64,000 bases of DNA, taken from positions 433,752-497,751 of the forward strand of contig JAKQIT010000074.1 in the NCBI GenBank assembly GCA_029556915.1, read 5' to 3'. The stretch comes from Pseudomonadota bacterium (GTDB taxonomy: Bacteria; Pseudomonadota; Gammaproteobacteria; Burkholderiales; Methylophilaceae). Of this stretch, positions 38,450-48,021 are shown piece by piece (position 1 is the first letter of the stretch; each line of letters begins with the position of its first letter). The position numbers and the translations under genes were made by a program. The notes beneath the pieces were generated by a model that was given only the letters and a program-made list of their open reading frames with translations, made no database searches and had not been told where the DNA came from.

Positions 38450-39520
38450 TTATTTTTCGCTATAAATACGCTTTAACTCAGCGGGCGAAAACACTCCGCG
38501 CTCTGTAATAATGCCTGTGACTAAATTTGCGGGGGTGACATCAAACGCAGGGTTGAGCGTTAGCGCATCTGCAGGCAAAATGCGCACATGTTGCAACTCA
38601 CCCGCAGCGTTCACACCTTGCATTATGGCAAGTTCATCGCCATGCCGATGTTCAATTTCAATTTGCGCGGCATGGCTGATGGTCCAATCAATGGTTGGCG
38701 TGGGCACGGCGACATAAAACGGAATGTGATTATCATGCGCGGCCAATGCGCGTAAATAGGTGCCAATTTTGTTGCAGACATCGCCAAGTGCTGTCACACG
38801 GTCTGCGCCCACAATCACCATATCCACCAAACCTTGCTGCATTAAATAACCCACTGCATTATCGGCCACTACCGTGTGCGGCACACCATGCGCGCTAAGT
38901 TCCCATGCGGTTAAACTCGCGCCTTGGTTGCGCGGGCGCGTTTCGCCCACCCACACATGTACATCTAAGCCAGCATCATGCGCGGCGTAAATGGGCGCAA
39001 GTGCGGTGCCATAATCCACCGTTGCCAGCCAGCCAGCGTTACAGTGCGTTAATATTTGAAAAGTTTTTTTGCGATAGCGCGATTGAATTAAACTTAAGCC
39101 GTGCTGACCAATGTGCAAGTTTTGTTCGGCATCTTCATCGGCCATATTTTGCACTGCAGTCCAAGCCCATTTTGCACGGTCTTCCAGCGGCATGCTCTGC
39201 AAGCCAGCAACCATGCGGCTGACAGCCCATTGTAAATTTACCGCTGTGGGGCGACTGGCTTTTAACTTTTGTGCAGCATCATGCAAATGCGCATCACTCG
39301 CATCAGCATGCATCGCCAAGGCAATGCCATAAGCTGCCGCAACGCCAATTAAAGGCGCACCTCGCACTTGCATGACTTTAATGGCATGCACCATGGCGGG
39401 CAAGCTCGAAACTTGCACAATTTCAAACGCATGCGGTAACTTTGTTTGGTCGATAATGTGAACAATTGCTTGGTTCTCATCAGACCAAATGGTGCGATAA
39501 TTTTTATCTTTAATTTTCAC
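38450..39520 (-). CDS. mtnA: Methylthioribose-1-phosphate isomerase
   Basis: Isomerises 5-methylthioribose-1-phosphate to 5-methylthioribulose-1-phosphate. The 356-residue protein has GAPLIGVAAAYGIALA, the catalytic Cys in LTHCNAGWLAT, GADRVTALGDVCNKIGTY and FYVAVPTPTIDW. The start is GTG with no obvious ribosome site. It is 176 bp upstream of a FucA-type aldolase; no mtnK, mtnP, mtnC or mtnD is in the window. Confidence 0.94.
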   Translation of the reverse strand: MKIKDKNYRTIWSDENQAIVHIIDQTKLPHAFEIVQVSSLPAMVHAIKVMQVRGAPLIGVAAAYGIALAMHADASDAHLHDAAQKLKASRPTAVNLQWAVSRMVAGLQSMPLEDRAKWAWTAVQNMADEDAEQNLHIGQHGLSLIQSRYRKKTFQILTHCNAGWLATVDYGTALAPIYAAHDAGLDVHVWVGETRPRNQGASLTAWELSAHGVPHTVVADNAVGYLMQQGLVDMVIVGADRVTALGDVCNKIGTYLRALAAHDNHIPFYVAVPTPTIDWTISHAAQIEIEHRHGDELAIMQGVNAAGELQHVRILPADALTLNPAFDVTPANLVTGIITERGVFSPAELKRIYSEK

Positions 39521-39574
39521 TTGACATGTCTCAAATTTTTATTCAACTTTTAGCCTAAAATCACCCAAAAGGGC

Positions 39575-39618
39575 TATTCACAATATCTGTGGATAACTCT
39601 GTGAATAACTGTGACTTA
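39575..39618. promoter_or_regulatory. Cluster of DnaA-box-like sequences next to an AT-rich tract
   Basis: The 223-bp gap between mtnA and tatD contains TGTGGATAA (39588-39596) and TGTGAATAA (39600-39608), both perfect complements of TTATNCACA and 12 bp apart. CTATTCACA (39574-39582, one mismatch) and TGTGACTTA (39610-39618, two mismatches) flank them. A very AT-rich stretch follows at about 39627-39710. Whether DnaA binds here is unknown. Confidence 0.45.
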
Positions 39619-39743
39619 CAACTGTAACTTACCAGTTTTAAAGGCTTTTTTTAAATCGCTTATTTTTTGAACTTTTTATTTTATATATATAAATCAATAA
39701 GTTATAGAATTTTACGCAGTTTAGCAACGCTTAGCACGCATAC

Positions 39744-40544
39744 TTAAAGTAGCACTTGAGGTGGTGTGAATAAGTAAGCCAATTTTGGCAAAATTTGTAG
39801 CGCATTGGCACTAGTAATATCAATGACTTGCGACACATTTACTTGACGCAAATCGGCCAAAAATTGCGCTATTTTAACCGTCTGGGCAGGTGTATTTCTA
39901 CCTTGTTTTCCCACCCATTCGGGTGGAATATCTGGCGCATCAGTTTCTAACACTATCGCTTCAAGGGGCAGTTTTTTGGCGAGTTCTCGAATATGTAAAG
40001 CACGACTGTAGGTCATGGCACCACCAAAACCCAATTTAAAGCCAAGCGCAATCAACTGCTCGGCCTGCTGAAAGCTGCCATTAAACGCATGCGCAATGCC
40101 ACCAACCACTTGCGTACGCCGCAAATGCTTTAGCACATCATCAATCGCATTACGCACATGCAATATCACGGGCAAATGATACTGTTGAGCAAGCTTAAGC
40201 TGCGCAGTAAAAAAATAGGTTTGCTTTTCGATATTATTTTTGGTGACAAAATAATCCAAACCAATTTCGCCAATCGCCACAGGCTGATGGATTTGCAGGT
40301 AATTTTCGAGCACCTTTAAATCGTCTTGTTGTGCATCATCTACATACATAGGGTGTATGCCAAGCGCATAAGCGCAATGTTTGTGTAGGTTTGATAGCGC
40401 GATAACGTCATCAAAGTTGTAACGCGCTACTGACGGCACAACAATGCCCGCAACATTTTGCTGGCGGGCATCAAGCGCAATAGCATCTCTATCCGCATCA
40501 AATTCTGCAGCATCAAGGTGACAGTGCGTGTCAATGAGCATCAT
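39744..40544 (-). CDS. TatD family metal-dependent hydrolase
   Basis: A 266-residue TIM-barrel hydrolase of the TatD/YcfH family. Metal ligands are in DTHCHLD, GEIGLDY, HVRNAIDD, AHAFNG and ETDAPDIPP. Family members are DNases or deoxyribonucleases of repair; the exact role is uncertain. It starts immediately after the ribD stop, so translation is coupled. Confidence 0.92.
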   Translation of the reverse strand: MMLIDTHCHLDAAEFDADRDAIALDARQQNVAGIVVPSVARYNFDDVIALSNLHKHCAYALGIHPMYVDDAQQDDLKVLENYLQIHQPVAIGEIGLDYFVTKNNIEKQTYFFTAQLKLAQQYHLPVILHVRNAIDDVLKHLRRTQVVGGIAHAFNGSFQQAEQLIALGFKLGFGGAMTYSRALHIRELAKKLPLEAIVLETDAPDIPPEWVGKQGRNTPAQTVKIAQFLADLRQVNVSQVIDITSANALQILPKLAYLFTPPQVLL

Positions 40545-41639
40545 TTAAGTAGATTTTACTGGCCTAGCACGCAAGCGAATATCCACACCCACTTGCCGAA
40601 TATCCAGAATGTTCAACTGAACGGCTTGCTGCATCTGTGTAAAAGCAGTCATTGCAAACATCCCTTGCGCCTCGGTGCCCATCAGCTTTGGCGCATAATA
40701 TAGCAAGAGCTCATCTATTAAATCTTCCTGCAAACATGCGCCATTCAACCCTTGCCCAGCCTCTAACAGCACCTCGTTCACACCGCGTTGCGCAAGATTA
40801 ATTAACAAAGCTTTTATATCTACCCGCCCATTTTGATTGGAAAGCGCTAACAACTCGACCCCAGCAGCTTGTAATGCTTTAGCACGGTTGTGAGGGTCGC
40901 TGGCAAAGGCTATCAAGACCTGCCCATGTTGCAAAATGTGGGCATCTGAAGGCGTTTTGAGGTGACTATCTACAATCACTTTTAGTGGCTGACGTGAAAT
41001 ATTAGGCAAACGCACCGTCATGCTTGGGTTATCCGCTAACACCGTGCCAACCCCTGTCAGGATTGCGCAACTTTGCGCGCGCCAATGTTGCACATCTAAG
41101 CGCGCCGCCTCGCCTGTAATCCACTGGCTTTTGCCATTATTTAACGCTGTTTTACCATCTAAACTTGCTGCCACTTTGCTGCGTACAAAAGGTAAACCGC
41201 GCGTCATGCGTGACACAAAACCAATATTGAGCGCATTCGCTTCTTTTTCCATCACGCCAACGTTCACTTCAATGCCTGCATTGCGCATGGCTGCGATACC
41301 TTGCCCAGCGACTAGTGGATTAGGGTCTTGCATCGCGACTATCACGCGTTTTGGTTGTGCTGCTATTACTGCATGTACACAAGGCGGGGTTTTTCCGGTG
41401 TGGCTGCAAGGCTCCAACGTCACATAAATATCCGCACCTTTTGCTAGTGCGCCTGCTTGGCGTAAGGCAAATACTTCTGCATGTGGCTCACCCGCTTTTA
41501 GGTGCGCGCCCTCACCCACTATTTTTTGATTATTAACAATCACACAGCCTACGCGCGGGTTTGGCGTGGTGGTATATAGACCCTGCTCGGCTAAACGCAA
41601 AGCTTGTGCCATAAAAGTGCAATCTAATGTTGAAACCAT
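40545..41639 (-). CDS. ribD: Bifunctional riboflavin deaminase/reductase
   Basis: Second and third steps of riboflavin synthesis. The 364-residue protein has an N-terminal zinc deaminase domain (HAEVFAL, EPCSHTGKTPPC) and a C-terminal reductase domain (KVAASLDGKTALNNGKSQWITG, NEVLLEAGQGLNG). It follows the glyA-nrdR block, the conserved proteobacterial order. Confidence 0.96.
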   Translation of the reverse strand: MVSTLDCTFMAQALRLAEQGLYTTTPNPRVGCVIVNNQKIVGEGAHLKAGEPHAEVFALRQAGALAKGADIYVTLEPCSHTGKTPPCVHAVIAAQPKRVIVAMQDPNPLVAGQGIAAMRNAGIEVNVGVMEKEANALNIGFVSRMTRGLPFVRSKVAASLDGKTALNNGKSQWITGEAARLDVQHWRAQSCAILTGVGTVLADNPSMTVRLPNISRQPLKVIVDSHLKTPSDAHILQHGQVLIAFASDPHNRAKALQAAGVELLALSNQNGRVDIKALLINLAQRGVNEVLLEAGQGLNGACLQEDLIDELLLYYAPKLMGTEAQGMFAMTAFTQMQQAVQLNILDIRQVGVDIRLRARPVKST

Positions 41640-41677
41640 GCGTTACATTCTAGGCTAATTAGTCTTTCATTCCGCTT

Positions 41678-42055
41678 TTAATGCGATGAAATTCGGCTAT
41701 TAATCAACCGGTTATCCGCATCAAAATACACGAGCAACCCATGGTAAACATGCATACATTTACCTAAGTCGTAACTCATCGCATTACCTTCTTCATAAGC
41801 GGGTCTGCCTAACATTGATGTTACCGCTTCACGCTTTAGCCCTCGAACGAGGATATTTTTTTGCAAGTCATACGCCATATCACCGCGTTTACATTCATTT
41901 TGTAAATTTGGCGCATGCTGCATCCATTTCACTTGATCAAACTTTTCGCTACCAAATACCAAACTATCTTTAAACATCCACCAGCCAAAAAAAACAACGG
42001 TGATGATTAAAGTTAACACCGCAAAAATGATAGACGACCATTTAATCAGTTTCAT
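41678..42055 (-). CDS. BamE/SmpA-like fold protein, membrane anchored
   Basis: A 125-residue protein with one N-terminal membrane helix (about 7-28). Its C-terminal domain reads NILVRGLKREAVTSMLGRPAYEE, YDLG and LLVYFDADNRLINSRI, the pattern of the BamE/SmpA fold. It has no lipobox, unlike BamE itself, so it is a relative rather than BamE. It is inserted between nrdR and ribD; its role is unknown. Confidence 0.65.
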   Translation of the reverse strand: MKLIKWSSIIFAVLTLIITVVFFGWWMFKDSLVFGSEKFDQVKWMQHAPNLQNECKRGDMAYDLQKNILVRGLKREAVTSMLGRPAYEEGNAMSYDLGKCMHVYHGLLVYFDADNRLINSRISSH

Positions 42056-42063
42056 GAGAGTTC

Positions 42064-42549
42064 CTATTTAATGTCAGTGCTGCGGCGTTTAGCATTTGAT
42101 AGTGGCACTAAATCACGAATCGCCACGTTAAAATCGTCCACATCCGAAAAACTTCTGTAAACCGAGGCAAACCGTATATAAGCCACTTTATCCATGAGCT
42201 TAAGTTCATGCATCACACTTTCACCCAAATCGCGCGCCGGAATCTCCCTCACCCCTAAACTCAGCAGTTTTTGTGAAATTCTATCAAGGGCATGATCGAC
42301 ATATTCAGTGGGCACTGGGCGTTTATGCAAAGCGCGGGTGAAAGATAACCGCAGTTTTTCGAGATTAAATTCTTCACGCGTACCGTTGGTTTTTACCACC
42401 TGTGGCATGTGCAGTTCTGCGGTTTCATAGGTAGTAAAGCGTTTGTCACAAGCCCCGCATTTACGGCGGCGGCGAATGGAGTCACCTTCGTCGTTAACTC
42501 TAGAATCAATGACTTGGGTATCGCCGGCTCCGCAAAATGGGCACTTCAT
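42064..42549 (-). CDS. nrdR: Transcriptional repressor NrdR
   Basis: Represses ribonucleotide reductase genes in response to dATP/ATP. The 161-residue protein has a zinc ribbon (CPFC near the start, [15 protein letters not shown]) and an ATP-cone ([20 protein letters not shown]). It starts two bases after the glyA stop. Confidence 0.97.
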   Translation of the reverse strand: MKCPFCGAGDTQVIDSRVNDEGDSIRRRRKCGACDKRFTTYETAELHMPQVVKTNGTREEFNLEKLRLSFTRALHKRPVPTEYVDHALDRISQKLLSLGVREIPARDLGESVMHELKLMDKVAYIRFASVYRSFSDVDDFNVAIRDLVPLSNAKRRSTDIK

Positions 42550-42551
42550 AC

Positions 42552-43811
42552 TTATTTATCGTAAACAGGAAAGCGCGCCGTTAAAGCGTGTACTTTAGCT
42601 TTAGTTGCAGCAATCACTGCCTCATTAGCTGGGTTATCTAACACATCAGCAATCAAGTTTGCCACTTGGCGTGCTTCATCTTCTTTAAAGCCACGCGTGG
42701 TAATGGCTGGTGCGCCAATACGAATACCAGAAGTCACAAATGGGCTTTCTGGGTCATTAGGAATCGAATTTTTATTCACAGTAATGTGCGCTAAGCCTAA
42801 TGCGGCATCTGCAGCTTTACCTGTTAAGCCTTTCGGGCGCAAATCCACCAAAAACATGTGCGACTCGGTGCGACCAGAAATAATGCGCAGACCACGAGCC
42901 GTTAAGGTTTCAGCCATGGCTTGCGCATTTTTAATGACCTGGGTTTGATATTCTTTAAATGCGGGTTGAGATGCCTCTAAAAATGCTGTCGCTTTTCCTG
43001 CTATCACATGCATGAGCGGACCACCTTGCAAGGCAGGGAAAACGCTTGAGTTCAATGATTTTTCAAACTCCGCTTTTGCCATAATCACTCCACCACGCGG
43101 GCCGCGCAGGGTTTTATGCGTAGTTGAAGTCACAAAGTCAGCGTGAGGCACGGGGTTTGGATAAACGCCCGCAGCAATCAAGCCAGAGTAATGCGCCATA
43201 TCCACCATAAAATAAGCGCCTACTTTTTTGGCGATTTCTGCCATGCGTGCCCAGTCAAATCGCAAAGCATAAGCCGATGCGCCACCAATTAACAATTTTG
43301 GTTTGCACTCAACGGCAATGCGCTCCATCTCGTCATAGTCAATTTCTTCTTTATCATTCAGGCCATAAGGCACGATGTTAAAAAGTTTGCCTGATAAGTT
43401 CGCTGGTGAGCCATGCGTTAAGTGCCCGCCGTGGCCTAAATTCATGCCCATTACGGTATCACCCGGTTTTAAAATAGAGAAGTAAACAGCCTGATTAGCC
43501 TGTGAACCTGAATGCGGCTGTACATTGGCATATTCTGCTCCGTAAAGCGCTTTTAAACGGTCAATCGCCAACTGCTCAACTTGGTCAACAAACTCACAAC
43601 CGCCATAAAAACGTTTACTAGGATAGCCTTCAGCATATTTATTGGTCAACTGAGAACCTTGCGCTTGCATCACGGCTGGACTAGTGTAGTTTTCTGAAGC
43701 AATCAGTTCAATATGCTCATGCTGACGCACTACTTCAGCGTTAATCATGGCATCCAATGCTGGGTCGACTTTGTTTAAAGTGTTGTTGTAGTTAAATGGG
43801 GCGGTTGACAT
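42552..43811 (-). CDS. glyA: Serine hydroxymethyltransferase
   Basis: Interconverts serine and glycine with tetrahydrofolate, linking C1 metabolism to biosynthesis. The 419-residue PLP enzyme has the Schiff-base lysine in [30 protein letters not shown] and [13 protein letters not shown]. It is the first gene of glyA-nrdR and has a 607-bp gap upstream. Confidence 0.98.
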   Translation of the reverse strand: MSTAPFNYNNTLNKVDPALDAMINAEVVRQHEHIELIASENYTSPAVMQAQGSQLTNKYAEGYPSKRFYGGCEFVDQVEQLAIDRLKALYGAEYANVQPHSGSQANQAVYFSILKPGDTVMGMNLGHGGHLTHGSPANLSGKLFNIVPYGLNDKEEIDYDEMERIAVECKPKLLIGGASAYALRFDWARMAEIAKKVGAYFMVDMAHYSGLIAAGVYPNPVPHADFVTSTTHKTLRGPRGGVIMAKAEFEKSLNSSVFPALQGGPLMHVIAGKATAFLEASQPAFKEYQTQVIKNAQAMAETLTARGLRIISGRTESHMFLVDLRPKGLTGKAADAALGLAHITVNKNSIPNDPESPFVTSGIRIGAPAITTRGFKEDEARQVANLIADVLDNPANEAVIAATKAKVHALTARFPVYDK

Positions 43812-44008
43812 CTGACAGTTTTCCTAAATACTTGAATAATTTAATGCGGTATTTTAACACGCACTCCCCTCAATATTCAAAACGGGATAAAAACAAGGCT
43901 TGAATTGATAATCGCCCACAAAAATATCTACACAACTTTTGCCTCTAGGCTACGCATTGCTACTTAACCAACTTAACTTTGTAAAAGGTTCAAGCATAGC
44001 AAAATATC

Positions 44009-44072
44009 ACCGAGAGGTTTTTATGCCTCTGCAACCCGCAAGGATACTGGCTTGCAGAGGTGCTTGAATGAT
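44009..44072 (-). repeat. Interspersed palindromic repeat, copy 9
   Basis: Reverse copy: ACCGAGAG flank, arms CCTCTGCAACCC and GGCTTGCAGAGG, then TGAATGAT. It is the only copy lying between divergent genes. Confidence 0.87.
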
Positions 44073-44308
44073 ATTCATGAATATCCAAGCAAAAATTAGC
44101 GACTTTTAGCTATTATTTCTGAATGGATTTTACTCAGTATTTGCCATTACTTTGCGCTTAAAAAGCATGCCCTCGCTTTTTTGCAATCAGCCCATCAAAC
44201 TGATTGCTCACAACCAATAACTAGCCCAATTCACCCAAAATATGGCTGATTACAACCATGTAATATCTATAAAAACGCTATCTGATTGATTTAAATATAT
44301 TTTATTTG

Positions 44309-44325
44309 TTGGCAAAATTCTTGCT
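44309..44325 (+). promoter_or_regulatory. Candidate sigma-54 promoter of the TonB receptor
   Basis: TTGGCAAAATTCTTGCT has the invariant GG and GC ten bases apart and differs from consensus TTGGCACG-N4-TTGCW only at CG. No TGTC-N10-GACA site was seen upstream, so a different activator would be needed. Confidence 0.5.
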
Positions 44326-44418
44326 ATTAGCACATCAGCAAACGCAATTAATTTGAGATTTTGCATCATTTCTTACAAAAATACTCTTCTTTAATCAACC
44401 ATATAATCGATTAAATCT

Positions 44419-47400
44419 ATGCGTTATTTTATATGTAAGCCTATTGTTTTAGCATTAACGGCAATATTTGCAACGCATGTATATGCAGATGACAGCCAAG
44501 TTGTTGAAGAAAACATCGGCACTGAGAACAACAAGACGCCCGCTAATGTTAACTTAGAAAAAATACAAATTCGCGCCAAACGTTTTCATCAAATTGGCCC
44601 CATGCCAGGATTAGGACTTGTTAAAGAAGAAATTCCGGGTAACGTACAAAGTATCACGGCAAAAGATATTAAAAACTCGCATGCGCTGAGTCTCACCGAC
44701 TTGATGAACAGTAAATTGCAATCCGTCAATGTCAATGATTATCAAGGCAATCCATTTCAGATGGATATTACCTATCGCGGTTTTACTGCATCTCCGCAAG
44801 TAGGTACTGCGCAAGGCTTAAGTGTGTTTTTTGATGGCATTCGCGTGAACGAGCCTTTTGGTGATGTAGTGAATTGGGACATGATTCCACTCAACGCTTT
44901 GGCTGGTTTAGATGTATTTCCGGGATCTAACCCAATATTTGGTCTAGGCACTTTGGGTGGCGCGCTTACCATGCGCACTAAAAATGGCTTTGAACATACA
45001 GGCATAGATGCAGAAGTGTTAGCCGGTTCATTCGGACGGAAACAATTTCAATTTTCCGTGGGTGGCAACAATGGCGTGGTTGCTGGGTTTGGCGCATTAA
45101 GCATATTTGATGAAAATGGTTGGCGAGATAATTCGCCCAGCAAGGTTAATCAAGGTTTTGGCAAGCTAACGTATCGTAATGAAAATTTAAATCTCAATTT
45201 CAGCACCTTATTGGCTGGTAATGATTTAATAGGCAACGGCATGATACCAAGTGATTTGTACAAACAACGCCACGACAGTGTATTTACCTCACCCGATGAA
45301 ACCAAAAACAGATTAAAGCAGTTTCAACTCTCTGGCGAGTTTTTTGTTAATGATAGTTTTAGCATTACTGGACAAGTGTATCGACGCGATAGCGTACGCA
45401 AATCCATGAACGGCGATGTTTTTACCGATTTTGGTCCTAATGACATCGCTAGCCGCCGATTAAAACCGGGTGAAAATGCGGCATGTGGCTTACAGGACAC
45501 TAACAGCGATGGTATTCCAGATTATTACGAAGACGTACTGGAGCCAGACCTAGCAAACCCTGGCAATTATTTGAATAGTGCATTTTTAGATGATTACTTT
45601 AACAATGGGACACCTAATTTTGCACTGCTTGACTCTACTCCGGGTGGAGAAAATGATGCGTTTAATCGAGAATTGCCCCTCGATTACAAACAACGTGTTT
45701 TACAACAAATAGCTCTGGATCATAATCCAGACTATCAATTCACTACATCTCGTAACAACTCTATTCCTTCAGTTGATTGGCCGAGTATAGATGACGGTTT
45801 TGGCGGGCAAATATTGTCCCAGTATTTTGAATTAGAAGATGTTACACAATTTACTGCATTTCCTAATTCTGGCTTTATTGATGATGCCGGAAGAAAACAT
45901 AACTTATATATCGTTCCAACCATTACGCCATCTTGCAGTAGCTATTTAATTGGTGAATTAAATAAAGGTATTGTCAGAAACAATTATGGAACCGAAACAG
46001 ATGAATTCGGAAATGTATTTGCCACTACCAAACCGCGTGATGGCGCATTTGAAAATACAGCGTCACAATTCACTGGCATAGGCACAGGCGTCGTTGAAGG
46101 TACGCCAACAGCCATTATCACTAACACAACAATTGATCAAATTACTGATGGCGCTTCAGTACAACTTAACTGGAACACAGATCATCATAAATTCATGGTG
46201 GGAGCGTCTATTGATAAATCGGATGTAGATTACCAAAGTGGGCAACGATTGGGGTTATTGGATGCCAAGCGTAATGCTTATTTGGCTCCAGATTTAATAG
46301 GCAGGGAATATGTCGCTGCTAACCAAGAAATTCGCGCGAATGATTTTGATGGCACATCCATGACTAAAAGTTTGTATTTTAGTGAAACGTGGTCTCCGGT
46401 AGAAACTTGGCACTTTACAGGCTCAGCCCGCTACAACGAAACAAAAGTAAAAAATAACTTGGCTGTTCGGGCATATAACTTTGAACTGGGGGAGTTTACC
46501 ACTGGGTTGTTGCCTTATGTGTTGTGCTCATCGTCAGATCCTAGCTCATGCCCATCTGGTGAAAGTGGCAGTTATTACAATGTTGATTATTCTAAATTTT
46601 TGCGCGAAAAAGAAGGCGAAAAGTTTAGTTACTACTCTCTAAACCCTTCACTAGGTGCCAGTTGGGAGCCTAACAAAAACCTGAACCTTTACGCCAACTG
46701 GAACCAAGGCACTCGTACGCCCTCTGTGATTGAGTTGGGTTGCGCCTATGATGCTACGCCAGTCAATATTCAGCAGGATCCAAACTTACCGCCGATATAT
46801 AAGCCCCGAAGTATTGCCGAAAACCGATTTTGTAGCTTACCAAGCACGCTATCAGGAGACCCATATTTACCGCAAGTGAAGGCAGAAACCTTTGAGATTG
46901 GCGCACGTGGTAGATTAACTGAATCCTTGGAGTGGAACTTGGGCGCGTATCACACAGGGTTAAAAGATGACATATATTTTGTGTCATTTCCGGGTGGTCG
47001 AAGCTTTTTCCAAAGCATTGGTGAAACAGTGCGCAAGGGCATTGAGGCTGGCTTATCCGGCAGTGCTGGCAAAGCCAAGTTCAGCGTTAACTATGCGTTA
47101 ACAAGTGCGACATTTGAAGATAGTTTCAAAATGTTGAGCCCACACAATAGCACCGCCGGCAAAGTTGGGTATGGCACGGTTGCAGAAACTGCCGATTTCG
47201 AACAGATTAAAGTGACGCCTAGTAGCCGCATGCCTGGCATTCCTCTGCATAATCTAAATGCCTCCGTGAGCTACGACGTGACGAATAAATGGACTATCGG
47301 GCTGACGGCTGTTGCGCACTCTTGGTCTTATCTGCGCGGTAATGAAAACAACAAGCATCAGGTAGGAGCACCAAACGTACAAACGCTCTATGACGGACAA

Positions 47401-47718
47401 GGCGGCGCAATACAACTTACCCGCCAACCCTTTAATAACCCAGGGAAAATAGCTGGATACACAGTGTTTAATTTTCAGACCAGTTATAAGTTAGATAAAG
47501 ATTTAACGCTGGGCTTGCAAGTGAATAATTTGTTTAATCGCGAGTATTTTTCAGCAGGGCGCTTGGGACAAAATCCATTCTCGCCCACAATCAATGGCGC
47601 TATTGGTCCAAGCGGTTATAACCACAACTCAAATGATTGGCTAAATGCCAACTTTATAGCCCCAGGTGCCCCTCGCGGAATTTGGGCAACACTAAATTAT
47701 GAATTTAGTGGATTCTAA
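44419..47718 (+). CDS. TonB-dependent outer-membrane receptor
   Basis: A large (1099-residue) outer-membrane transporter. A signal peptide (about 1-23, ending VYA) is followed by a plug domain (about 50-190: VKEEIPGNVQSITAKDI, ITYRGF, GLGTLGGALTMRTK) and a long beta-barrel with the usual C-terminal aromatic ending. Around residues 353-360 an extracellular loop carries the Ca-binding-type motif DTNSDGIPDYYED. The substrate is unknown; iron or lanthanide chelates, or a vitamin, are possible. It is transcribed alone and ends in a terminator. Confidence 0.92.
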   Translation: MRYFICKPIVLALTAIFATHVYADDSQVVEENIGTENNKTPANVNLEKIQIRAKRFHQIGPMPGLGLVKEEIPGNVQSITAKDIKNSHALSLTDLMNSKLQSVNVNDYQGNPFQMDITYRGFTASPQVGTAQGLSVFFDGIRVNEPFGDVVNWDMIPLNALAGLDVFPGSNPIFGLGTLGGALTMRTKNGFEHTGIDAEVLAGSFGRKQFQFSVGGNNGVVAGFGALSIFDENGWRDNSPSKVNQGFGKLTYRNENLNLNFSTLLAGNDLIGNGMIPSDLYKQRHDSVFTSPDETKNRLKQFQLSGEFFVNDSFSITGQVYRRDSVRKSMNGDVFTDFGPNDIASRRLKPGENAACGLQDTNSDGIPDYYEDVLEPDLANPGNYLNSAFLDDYFNNGTPNFALLDSTPGGENDAFNRELPLDYKQRVLQQIALDHNPDYQFTTSRNNSIPSVDWPSIDDGFGGQILSQYFELEDVTQFTAFPNSGFIDDAGRKHNLYIVPTITPSCSSYLIGELNKGIVRNNYGTETDEFGNVFATTKPRDGAFENTASQFTGIGTGVVEGTPTAIITNTTIDQITDGASVQLNWNTDHHKFMVGASIDKSDVDYQSGQRLGLLDAKRNAYLAPDLIGREYVAANQEIRANDFDGTSMTKSLYFSETWSPVETWHFTGSARYNETKVKNNLAVRAYNFELGEFTTGLLPYVLCSSSDPSSCPSGESGSYYNVDYSKFLREKEGEKFSYYSLNPSLGASWEPNKNLNLYANWNQGTRTPSVIELGCAYDATPVNIQQDPNLPPIYKPRSIAENRFCSLPSTLSGDPYLPQVKAETFEIGARGRLTESLEWNLGAYHTGLKDDIYFVSFPGGRSFFQSIGETVRKGIEAGLSGSAGKAKFSVNYALTSATFEDSFKMLSPHNSTAGKVGYGTVAETADFEQIKVTPSSRMPGIPLHNLNASVSYDVTNKWTIGLTAVAHSWSYLRGNENNKHQVGAPNVQTLYDGQGGAIQLTRQPFNNPGKIAGYTVFNFQTSYKLDKDLTLGLQVNNLFNREYFSAGRLGQNPFSPTINGAIGPSGYNHNSNDWLNANFIAPGAPRGIWATLNYEFSGF

Positions 47719-47740
47719 TCTTAGATTTATTGTTTGATAA

Positions 47741-47769
47741 AAGGGGCTTAACGGCCCCTTTTCTTTTTT
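47741..47769 (+). terminator. Rho-independent terminator of the TonB receptor
   Basis: Stem AAGGGGC/GCCCCTT with a short loop, followed by TTCTTTTTT, 23 bp after the stop codon. Confidence 0.85.
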
Positions 47770-47823
47770 GCTTGCAGCCAACTGTCAAGCTATAATCCAT
47801 TTAACCAACTCGAGATTGCTCCC

Positions 47824-48018
47824 ATGAAATGGACCGACACCCAAACCATCGCAGAAATGCTTTATGACACGCATCCTAATATTGACCCAAAAACCATCCG
47901 TTTTACTGATTTAATGGCGTGGGTAATGGCGCTGGATGGTTTTAACGATGATCCACACCACTGTGGTGAGAAAATTTTAGAAGCTATTCAATTAGCTTGG
48001 ATAGACGAAGCAGAATAA
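47824..48018 (+). CDS. iscX: IscX (YfhJ) Fe-S cluster assembly protein
   Basis: A 64-residue acidic protein that binds iron and IscS and tunes Fe-S cluster assembly. It matches the family closely: MKWTDTQTIAEMLYDTHPNIDPKTIRFTDLMAWV by blocks, then LDGFNDDPHHCGEKILEAIQLAWIDEAE. It lies away from any isc operon. A TATAAT at 47791-47796 may be its -10 element. Confidence 0.92.
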   Translation: MKWTDTQTIAEMLYDTHPNIDPKTIRFTDLMAWVMALDGFNDDPHHCGEKILEAIQLAWIDEAE

Positions 48019-48021
48019 ACA

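Larger units (their letters stand above)
43812..44418. other. 607-bp gap between glyA and the TonB receptor
   Basis: The gap holds palindromic repeat copy 9 (44009-44072) and a sigma-54-like promoter (44309-44325). The rest is AT-rich and I see no further open frame, RNA gene or clear riboswitch. Confidence 0.6.

Noticed and set aside
39574-39710. Calling this region oriC
   Set aside because: No dnaA, dnaN or rpmH nearby and no change of gene direction; only a DnaA-box-like cluster can be claimed.
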